From Gracilaria vermiculophylla (taxonomy: Eukaryota; Rhodophyta; Florideophyceae; Gracilariales; Gracilariaceae), in NCBI GenBank assembly GCA_019155205.2, contig JAHNZQ020000227.1:1817355-1867447 (forward strand): a stretch of DNA of 50,093 bases, read 5' to 3'. A program made the translations under genes and the position numbers. Below, one piece after another: positions 43,301 through 50,093 of this stretch. The notes below the pieces were generated by a model. That model saw only the letters and a list, made by a program, of their open reading frames with translations. It did not search any database and was not told the origin of the DNA. The stretch's first letter is position 1, and the number at the start of each line of letters is the position of its first letter.

Positions 43301-43575
43301 GAACACATCTGTAACATCCAAGTCACAAATTGCAGATACCGATAGCAGGTGAGAACACAGACTTGGCACGTGCACTACTTTGATCAACTTGAACTTGCTC
43401 CTTGAACCGTCATTACTCTTATCCAGCTCAATTCAGCCTTCGCCACGCGACTCTAATTTGGAAGCATTGCCGATACTCACACCAGCAGCTGCCTTGCTCT
43501 AGAATCATCGGAACACGGAGTCTTCATAGGTCATGAGTACGGTAGCACCGGAGTCAACAATCCAGTCACTTTTAG
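40373..43575 (-). pseudogene. Copia pol (protease, integrase, RT, RNase H), broken
   Basis: Reading leftward: protease active site IVDSGAT (about 43560); gag-pre-integrase WHARMAHVNVCNIKQMA with CDYC (His/Cys zinc-binding part), and integrase core LVHSNISGPVEVGSLGG, VTFIDEYSRF (43387-42794). In the core the first catalytic Asp of the usual H-S-D-I is Asn. Then MLCNKKLPKSFMAEALNVAVYV (about 42600), RT with KVRRVVRGFLQIEGVD, FTSVRMIL, QMDAKTAFLNGDLEE and YGLRQAP (42381-41464), the YMDD box with DLYMDDLLI (41454-41224), and RNase H (41156-40373: CVGTRTDISFAVSRLAKY, DSDLAGDSTSRKSTSG, CIDLARN, TKHIDIRFHF, ADMMTKPL). At least five frame breaks or stops separate these. It is a former single polyprotein that copies and integrates the element, now inactive. 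Confidence 0.75.
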
Positions 43576-44397
43576 TGGATTTGGCGGTTTTACCAGCAAT
43601 GAGGCAAACGTAGTCAATATCTCTCGCACCAGTACTTTTCTCTTCGCATTGAACATCGAGTACGCTTGCTTGGGCAGCAGTATCCTGATCTTTATTAGCA
43701 TTATCACGTTGCTTTTGAAACAGTTTCTCTGGATATGACCCTTGATGTCCCAGTAGTAGCCCACAACGCCCTCTTTTCGCGACTGTCGGCCGACCAACGC
43801 TGCTTCACTTCCGGACTCCTCCTTGGCACGATCTTTCATTCGCTGCACTTCTTGCAGCAGACGACTCTTCACGAACTCTAAGGTGAGTTGCCAATCGCCA
43901 ACTGTGGTATCAATTGCTACAATGAGGTGCTCAAATCTATCCGGAAGTCCACACGGGATGGCCATAGCGATATACTCCTCCTCAACAGCGAGGCCAATAC
44001 ATTTGAGGTTCGATGCCCAATGACGTGCACGGTTGATCAACTGTAACATTTTCTCATCATCACGCATCTTGGCAGAGTAGAAGGACCGTCGGACGTTGAT
44101 TTTGTTGAGCAAAGTCTTGCGTTGGACCACATCACAAATGGCTCTCCACATGTCGGCGGCGTTGTCGGCGTCCATTACATGGTCCAGATGCATATTACTG
44201 AGAGCCAGGCCAATGATCGCTCTGGCGTTGGCATCTTTCTTCTTCCAAGTAGACAGATCATTTTTGTCGGTGGGTTGTACAGAGTCGAGATGATCATCGA
44301 GGTCTTTGAGCGCAAGTAGTAGCTCAATCTTCTGCTTCCATACATGGAAGTTATCCTCACCCAACTTTTCAATTTCGACACCACTGAACGAGTCCAT
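43531..44397 (-). pseudogene. Copia gag with one-base deletion
   Basis: ATG 44397 opens MDSFSGVEIEKLGEDNFHVWKQ, followed by the UBN2-type capsid region (MWRAICDVVQR, YIAMAIPCGLPDRFEHLIVAI, FVKSRLLQEVQRM). A zinc knuckle near 43765-43720 retains GHIQRNCF, but its first Cys pair reads YYWDIKGH. The frame then runs out of register at an A-run (43714-43717). Downstream, the next frame contains KDQDTAAQASVLDVQC and the protease, so gag and pol were one frame and a one-base loss separated them. The open frame extends to a TTG upstream of the ATG. Confidence 0.7.
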
Positions 44398-45631
44398 GTT
44401 TTGCAAAGTCTACCGATTCGCCAAAACAGATGGCTTGTAAACAGCGAATAAAAACAAACAACAAACAATAATAATGACAAACAACAACAAATAAGATCAA
44501 TAGTCGGATGGCACATGCAGGATCAACAGAAGCACTCCGCACACCCTACAGGTCGGACCTTTGACCCCTGGAGCTCTTCCGGGTAGAAAGCGCTTTTTTC
44601 TCTCTGCCTCCTCCTACGCTCAAGGAGAAGGCGCGTCGCCATTTGCGAGACTTCTAGAGGATGGTTTATGACCAAAGATATGCCTTCACCAAGTTAGGCC
44701 TCTCAGGTCTCTTACAAGAACTTGCGCAACCTCCAACTGGAGTTACTTTGACCCCAAAGTACGCTTCTGACGAGCATCAATAAGGGTAACTCGCGGCTTC
44801 AGTGGAGGTAAGCCTATGCCACGTCGCTTCCCGGGAGAACCTGGGTCCCTGGATTGAAAGCTCGTTATGGGTATCGTTCGCAACAGTCCAAGTACCCAAC
44901 CCAAAGTCAGGTTCACACACAGATCAGCACCAAGTGCAGTGTCCCACGATTCCCCGTCTACAGGTGATTCCGCGGTACTCGCCAGGTCTTCCGACCAACA
45001 CCGTTATCAGCCGTACAAAAGTAGAACCGGTGGGGAGCCCGCTTGACAGAAGCACCCGCTTTGGATCAAGTCGCCAGGCGAACGTCCCCGCAGTACCAGG
45101 AATCACCCAAAGTACCACGGATCAACCGGTTGTCGCACTGGTCTCCAAGTGATGACACATAAACACACAAACTGGGAACCACGAATCCCAGATGTCACAC
45201 AAACTACTAAGACACAACACGGAGACCAAACTAAAAGGAGTAGCGATCGGCAAACATGGGCGACAACGATGACACGAATACGATGACAAGGCAGAACTAA
45301 CTTCGAACCACCACCAACACAACGCCCTCAGGGAGGAACGCGAGTCCGAAAGAAGGACACCAACACCGACCAACGATACGGTCAACACAACTAATGCAAC
45401 GGAACGACGGAGAGAACGAAGGAGTAAAGCGGGTGAGCGGCGGGGAGGGAGAGCAGCGATAAACATGGGATAGCGGCAAAGGTCAGCGGGGCTGGGCCCA
45501 TAATCTATTGAAGGTCGTAGGGGCAAGGGAAGGTTGGAGGGATGTTAAAAATGACCGCCAGCTCTAGCTTGGATTCACTTGGAGGTGCCTCGATCACGAC
45601 TTGTACAGTGGCTCAGTCGCACCGACTGCGA
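44398..45631 (-). other. Long copia leader, no protein recognised
   Basis: 1.2 kb between gag and the 5' LTR, unusually long. It has A/C-rich runs near 44440-44500 (on the plus strand) and Ser/Leu-rich non-specific frames. The part next to the LTR (45505-45631) is the segment shared with 37539-37665. No initiator-tRNA primer site is obvious beside the LTR, so some of this may be foreign DNA. Confidence 0.4.
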
Positions 45632-46149
45632 TGCATTAGAATTTACACTTCAATGGCGAAACACTTAATACTACCAGTCATATTGTAACATGACATAAAC
45701 GTACTGGAAACAATTCAAAAATGCTTACAACAGCAAGGCACAACAAGGCATGACAGTTCTGTACACTCACGAAACCATGATAATGCACAAATTCACTCAA
45801 CCACCCTACACTCTCTGTATTCCGCCACCACTCGTGTCCATACAGCAATGTGTGTCTATAACTACCATAACGAGGCACATTACACCAAACCATATCTGGT
45901 ATACATCAAGCTGAGTTGGCAATGTGTACACCTGGAAACCATATGGTAGTGAATAACGTGCCAAGTAGCACAGCGGTACACGTGTATCAAAAGAATCCTT
46001 CTTTTTTTAAATGCATGTAGCAACAACATACTTAACGTCTCAGAGACAGCAAGCCAGTTTCTCTGACACACAGATTCATCATCCAACACAGTCCAGGGAC
46101 CCCAGAACATTCCATTTTCAGTGACAGCACAGGAACTTCATCCTTCACA
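45632..46149 (-). mobile_element. Copia element 5' LTR
   Basis: 518 bp, matching 39915-40352 except for an extra piece of about 80 bp (around 45985-46065). On the minus strand it starts TGTGAAGGATGAAG, slightly altered from TGTTGGATGAAG of the other LTR, and ends TAATGCA. Confidence 0.7.
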
Positions 46150-46720
46150 TTTAGTGACGAGAAGAAGTTTAATTTGGATGGCCATGGTGGCTTACATTAC
46201 TGCGTGCACGATATCAGGTACGAAGAAAAAATATATTATAAGCGTCAAGAAGGAGATGGTTCTTTGATGATATGTGCAGCATTTTCTATTGACGAAAGAA
46301 CAAAGCTATCAATTTCGCACTGCATGCAGAACGCAGAAACTTACGCAGATACATCGAAAGAGTATTTATTGCCGTTTGGATTCGATGAATATGGTCCTGA
46401 TTGGAGGTTTCAGCAGGACAATGCTTTTATACAAACCGCAAATCATACAAAAAATTTGCTTCAATCAAATTATATTGTAGTAATCGAGTGCCCTACACGT
46501 TCTTCTGACCTCAATCTTATCGAGATTTTGTGGGGCATATTAGCTTGCAAGGTGGAAACTGGGTGAAAACAGTTTTCTACTGTCGGACTTGGAAAGCGTT
46601 GTGACGCAAGAATGGAATTCCACTCAGATACAAACGTTGCAAAAGCTAGTCAAATCTATGCAAAAACGTTGCATTAAAAGTCCTGCAGAACGGTGGAAGG
46701 AAAACAATATATTAAAAGCA
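46150..46720 (+). pseudogene. Tc1-like transposase, family 2, catalytic part
   Basis: From FSDEKKFNLDGHGG (first Asp) through HYCVHDIRYEEKIYYKR, MICAAFS, then FQQDNAFIQTANHTKNLL (second Asp), and CPTRSSDLNLIEILWG (third acidic residue, Glu, of the DDE triad), ending in a TGA at 46564 and a few further codons. All three catalytic acids are present. The N-terminal DNA-binding half is missing. The overlap of about 50 bp with the piece ending at 37538 shows these are two separate, diverged copies. Confidence 0.7.
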
Positions 46721-46949
46721 ACGTAATGCTTCAATAATTAAGCTTGATTGTTTTTGGGCCTATCTTTTTGCACATGTAAATATTCGAAATTTGAGGTTTT
46801 TTCAAAACATTGTAGGCGTTTGCAACAGAAACGAAATGTGTCAGATCCGTTTACAGCACCTGCTACTGCACCGAAAATATGACAAGAAACAAATGATATG
46901 TTTTTGTTCTATGTGAAATTAAGTCGGGTAACCTATCCTTTTGCACAGC
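46150..46949 (+). mobile_element. Tc1-like transposon, family 2, right part
   Basis: It starts abruptly at the copia LTR, inside the catalytic domain, and ends with two inverted copies of the family 2 end motif: ggcctatctttttgcaca (46757-46774) and ggtaacctatccttttgcac (46927-46946), about 172 bp apart. It mirrors the two direct repeats at 36752 and 36916, giving the full IR/DR pattern of this family. Confidence 0.65.
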
Positions 46950-47703
46950 AAATTGATAGCCTACGGGTTTTCTTGATCGAAATCGAGAATGTGCGGTGTT
47001 GCTAGTTCTGGAGGGATTGTTCCTGGACGTAGGGATGTCACACTCTAGAGACAAAGTCTATTACTTCGAAGAGCTAACCTAACAATATGTGGAGCCCATC
47101 CCGATAATAATTTTCATGGTAAAAGAGAAATTTAACGATATTGATTAGAGGTTTAGGGTTCTAGTGTTCGGGCACAGAAATTTTAGGTTTAGGGTATGGT
47201 ACTTAGGTTTAAGGTTTTAACTGGTCGGGGCTTACTAGTTTGTGGTCCATGGGTCCAACGACTAGTTATTAGCCTTTTTGGAAGACATGGACTGAGGGAG
47301 TGGGGTGTCAATCGTGGAAGAGGGAGAGGGAAGAAGCGCGGTAGGGGGGGGGTGGGGAATGCCTTAAGGACTTATAATCCTCGTCCGGAGAAAATGAACA
47401 AGTGGGTAAAGGGGGAGAAGAATTTTCGGCAGAGCACCTTTGTATTTAAAATCGTCAGTACATGTAGCAGGTAAAACGGAGAAATATCGACTGGCCGGAA
47501 GTCGATAATCCAGTTTTTACATTTCTGTTCAAAAAGGTAAGGCCACCCCAAAACCAAAGAACATCCTATGGTCAATGTTATTTCTTTTTCTTTTACGGGC
47601 GCGTACATACATAGCACAGTTGCATACAAACATTAAGCACTAGCACACACATTAAAATCCAAAACGTTTTGTATATCATTAAAAATATATAAATAAAAAC
47701 AAC
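46950..47703. other. Non-coding spacer with G-rich and telomere-like patches
   Basis: No gene recognised. It holds a few degenerate gtttaggg words (47151-47215) and a G/A-rich stretch (47285-47360) with a gggggggg run. Neither forms a regular array. Confidence 0.4.
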
Positions 47704-48700
47704 AGCTGTAAAAAAAGATATGCTGTACATTATATAAATGTTTAGTACTTAATTATTAAGAGCTACGGTGCGGTGCATTATGATATGTACACCCTTAAAA
47801 CGGAACGTAAAGCGAGTACATGAGGTTTAATATTAACAAAAAATATACATACAATAGCACGTTCAATGCCGTAATTGATATTCATGTGCTCCGAATAAAA
47901 CCGCCGAAAATGTAATGAATGAGATAAAACTTTTATATTTATAGCTCTGCAAAATGATAGGACCACCAATAACAACAGTGCTTTATTTCCGCATGGCAGT
48001 ACGTTTTCTTACCTGGGTTTCCTACTCGCGTTCTGTAGAACTCCATCGCAACGGTTGTGTATATAATTAACTAAATTATGTAACGCTTCGTTCTGAATGG
48101 AATTCCATTTGTCTGCGTATCTGCATTCTTCAACTCTCTGAAAGTGTTAAACTTCCTTTCACCGCAATAAACTTTAAACGCCAACATCCGCCATAGATTC
48201 CCGATTGGGTAAAGATCTGGAGACCGGGCTAGCCAATGAATCACATCAGTATTATTGTTTTGAAACCACATTTTTCTGTGATTCACCGTATGTATAGAGG
48301 AATTGTCTTGCTGAAATTTCCAGTCAAGACCGTAGCTTTCAAACGCAAAACGTACCAAAAACTCGTCGACATGTTGGTTTAGTCCTATGCATTCTATGTA
48401 CTACTTGAAACTGCTTAATTTGTTCTCCCATTGCTACAGAATGCTGCTCAAATCATTTAGGAACCACCCCCATTTTGACGTTTAGAGAATATTTTTTCAT
48501 GCGTATTTATATCATGCCAGTTATACTGAAAGCCATATGGGCGATCCAAAGAAAATATATTTTCATCTCTAAGGATTATTCCGTTCCACTGTGAGTTCTT
48601 CCTTGTGCCAAACGTCCCGACGCATGCCTTTCTCATCTTTTAGTGTTTTTGCATTAGTAATGGAGTGCATTTTTTCTTCTTATCTATTATATTCAGATTT
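47704..48700 (-). mobile_element. Tc1-like transposon, family 2 relative, decayed
   Basis: Left end motifs agctgtaaaaaaagatatgc (47704) and agctctgcaaaatgatagga (47943) match the family 2 end, here about 240 bp apart. The minus frame 48358-48071 is a transposase C-terminus: FQQDNSSIHTVNHRKMWF, then LARSPDLYPIGNLWRML. The third acidic position, normally PIEN, reads PIGN, so the catalytic Glu is lost. Sequence to about 48700 is the remaining, unreadable part. The right end was not found. Confidence 0.6.
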
Positions 48701-48716
48701 TCGGTTCAATGGTGTG

Positions 48717-49213
48717 TGTTAGAACACTGGGTCAATGGTTGAGAACGTGAACGATGGTGACCAGCCAAGAAGAAGTCGGCAGGTCGCCCAGGGTTTTTAT
48801 AGAGAATCAGACCTTCCAAAATGAGGCCACAGTAAATGATTACTACGGTACCCCTTTAGATGCACTAGCTATGAAACATCTTACTGCCAGCTATGCAAAG
48901 TCGAAACGAATGTCGTTCATGGGACAGTTGTCCTTTGCAAGATGCTTCTAGAACATTCCGTCGTGGACACAATTCGGATGCTTACATTGACAACAAGAGT
49001 GCCGATGGGGTCCTGTAAGGCCTATGACTTCAAAAATAGCATGATGACATGGATTGTGAAACGTGTTTGTAAAGCCTGTCTGGGGCAAACAACACATCGA
49101 ATCAAACTGCAATTCCACGAGGAATGCATCTAGGCTACGTAAAACCATATAATATCAAGTCTATTACTCATGATTCAAATAAATAAAGCATAAAACAATG
49201 AAAAATCCTAACA
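48717..49213 (-). mobile_element. Gypsy LTR, copy 2 (3' LTR)
   Basis: 497 bp, starting tgttag and ending ctaaca, aligned with copy 1 at 29439-30492. On the minus strand it is preceded by the purine-rich ATGGGGGAAGTGA (49214-49226), the polypurine tract. The element continues to the right, beyond the window, where its 5' part and other LTR should be. Confidence 0.75.
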
Positions 49214-49251
49214 TCACTTCCCCCATAAAGTAGAGTCGTCCCGACTCCTCA

Positions 49252-49761
49252 CTAGTTGGGGTTTCCATTAGGCAAAGAGTTGAGTTCAGGAATACCAGGC
49301 GGATTAGGAAACATAACCATACTGGCATGAGGTTCAAACTCCATGTAAAAGTCAACGGTATCCCCCTCTTCTTCAATCTGGATTAAGGCAGATTCGACAG
49401 TGTTCAGGAAAGTATCACGTGAGTCAGGTTCCAAGTGACCATACTGAGAGACAATGTAGGTAAAGAGGAAAAATATGAACTGTTCTTCGATGGAGTTCAA
49501 GATTCCATTATCGTACACGTTGAACAGTTTCTGCAGAATTTCAGCCTTCTCTTCGGTCAAAAATGGACCACGGAGTTGATGGAAAGCATAACAGATATGG
49601 CAAGACGCGCAAGCCAAGCGAAACTTTACTAAGAGATCGTCGGATATATCTTCAAACCATAGAAGCATTCGTTGTCCTCCAAGGGAGATTGGAGAGTAGA
49701 ACGAACGGGCGGCGTCGAGCTGAAGGTTCATCGCGGGGGACGGAGGTTGACTGTTTTCCAT
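49252..49761 (-). CDS. Extra ORF of gypsy element, unknown, conserved in two copies
   Basis: A 169-aa intact frame lies between the pol end and the 3' LTR on the same strand, where most chromodomain gypsy elements have nothing. It starts 34 nt after the pol stop. The C-terminal half is acidic and conserved with the copy at 30543-30806 (FTYIVSQYGHLE, LNTVESA, IQIEEE, PPGIPELN) with substitutions but no frame breaks. No transmembrane segment or signal peptide, so it does not look like an envelope protein; no domain recognised. Helical content seems high (RDTFLNTVESALIQIEEE). ATG at 49761 is clear. It may be a virus-like accessory protein of the element, or the remnant of a captured host gene. 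Confidence 0.65.
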   Translation of the reverse strand: MENSQPPSPAMNLQLDAARSFYSPISLGGQRMLLWFEDISDDLLVKFRLACASCHICYAFHQLRGPFLTEEKAEILQKLFNVYDNGILNSIEEQFIFFLFTYIVSQYGHLEPDSRDTFLNTVESALIQIEEEGDTVDFYMEFEPHASMVMFPNPPGIPELNSLPNGNPN

Positions 49762-49795
49762 CTTTCTCTTTTGACGTGACAGGGCCTCAAGGAAT

Positions 49796-50093
49796 TCAGA
49801 GGCTTTGCTTGTTTTTATATTGGTTGAGGAGTTGCGAGCAGTTTGACAAATCAGATTCCCTTAGCCAAGTATTTTCATGATCTGGATAGCCAAGCCATTT
49901 GACAAGATATTCATGTCGATTCCTCCTTTTCCTGTGGTTGAGGATTGCTTCCACCTCATACTCTTTTGTGTCATCGGCAAGTGCGATAGGGGTCGGTTGG
50001 GCTGGAGAATCTCTCATTGATGAGTCTTTGTGATAACGCTTCAGAAGTTGACAGTGGAAAACATCATGTATACCTCTCATCTTCATTGCGGTT
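49796..50093 (-). CDS. Gypsy pol C-terminus with chromodomain (partial)
   Basis: The open frame continues beyond the right edge. Visible is the end of the integrase (GIHDVFHCQLLKRYHKD, the usual VFHVSLLKPY motif), a Pro-rich linker, and a chromodomain: YEVEAILNHRKRRNRHEYLVKWLGYPDHENTWLRES, with the aromatic cage positions Tyr, Trp and Trp present. It ends in LNQYKNKQSL and a TGA. Such domains guide chromovirus integration to methylated histone H3. The internal ATG (50086) is not the real start. Confidence 0.85.
   Translation of the reverse strand, partial: TAMKMRGIHDVFHCQLLKRYHKDSSMRDSPAQPTPIALADDTKEYEVEAILNHRKRRNRHEYLVKWLGYPDHENTWLRESDLSNCSQLLNQYKNKQSL

Larger units (their letters stand above)
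39915..46149 (-). mobile_element. Copia (Ty1-like) retrotransposon, both LTRs, decayed
   Basis: Complete in outline: 5' LTR (45632-46149), leader (44398-45631), gag-pol (40373-44397), polypurine tract, and 3' LTR. The order protease, integrase, RT, RNase H defines Ty1/copia. The flanks of the two LTRs (ataag/tttag) show no convincing target duplication, so one junction may be rearranged or too old. Confidence 0.75.

Noticed and set aside
44490..44540. Minus strand contains GTTGATCCTGC, as at the start of 18S rRNA
   Set aside because: The similarity ends after 11 bases and no further rRNA sequence follows.
45599..45631. Second pogo-like element starting at acagtggctc
   Set aside because: The homology with 37539-37665 extends upstream of that word, so it is not a clean element end, and no transposase follows.
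36752..46949. A single Tc1 element split by the copia and pogo elements
   Set aside because: The two halves overlap by about 50 diverged bases, far more than a target duplication, so they are separate copies.
47151..47215. TTTAGGG-like words suggesting an internal telomere repeat
   Set aside because: Only three irregular copies with unrelated spacers; no tandem array.

Overview
This is eukaryotic nuclear DNA. Genes are long, intron-free open frames with no Shine-Dalgarno sites or operons; spacers are several kb; and eukaryote-type products (a Spen-like RNA-binding protein, COQ6, a mitochondrial-type semialdehyde dehydrogenase) lie beside a dense nest of eukaryotic transposable elements. Intron-poor genes separated by decayed Tc1, copia, gypsy, DIRS and pogo elements, plus a secreted family 6 glycoside hydrolase, fit a compact algal genome such as a florideophyte red alga. 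That placement is inference; a stramenopile is the main alternative.

Region 1 (1-24030) is the gene half. In order: a hairpin-rich leader (195-412); a broken secreted-protein frame (988-1746); a serine racemase/threonine dehydratase-type PLP enzyme (1748-2902, +) whose start lies in a 24-bp tandem repeat; a succinate-semialdehyde dehydrogenase (4159-5742, -); a 5-kb stretch with no recognisable gene; COQ6 ubiquinone-pathway hydroxylase (10713-12182, -); a Spen-like RRM/SPOC protein (13344-16601, -) divergent from an ABHD4/5-like hydrolase (17324-18364, +); a broken proteinase-K-type subtilase (20883-22338, -); and a secreted GH6 cellobiohydrolase-like enzyme (22756-24030, -). Several open frames begin at GTG or TTG codons; I moved those starts to the first plausible ATG. 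The genes do not form one pathway: two are mitochondrial metabolism, one amino-acid metabolism, one nuclear RNA biology, one lipid-type hydrolase and two secreted hydrolases.

Region 2 (24380-50093) is AT-richer and almost wholly mobile-element debris. It holds two copies of one Tc1-like family (24382-26850); a small LTR with an adjacent primer-site-like motif (26895-27154); another Tc1 scrap; an unassigned decayed frame (28715-29392); a gypsy LTR carrying a nested solo LTR with a perfect 5-bp target duplication (29439-30492); two DIRS-like tyrosine-recombinase retroelement fragments (30885-32450, 33720-36745); a second Tc1 family; a pogo/Tigger-like transposase broken by only two stop codons (37944-39650); a copia element with both LTRs (39915-46149); more Tc1 pieces; and at the right edge the 3' end of a chromodomain gypsy element with an extra downstream ORF conserved in both copies seen here (48717-50093).

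The most worthwhile leads are the extra ORF behind the gypsy chromodomain, the DIRS-like elements with a shared ORF overlap, the internally repeated Tc1 ends with about 164-bp spacing in two unrelated families, and the GH6 gene next to a dead subtilase. I found no CRISPR array, rRNA or tRNA gene.
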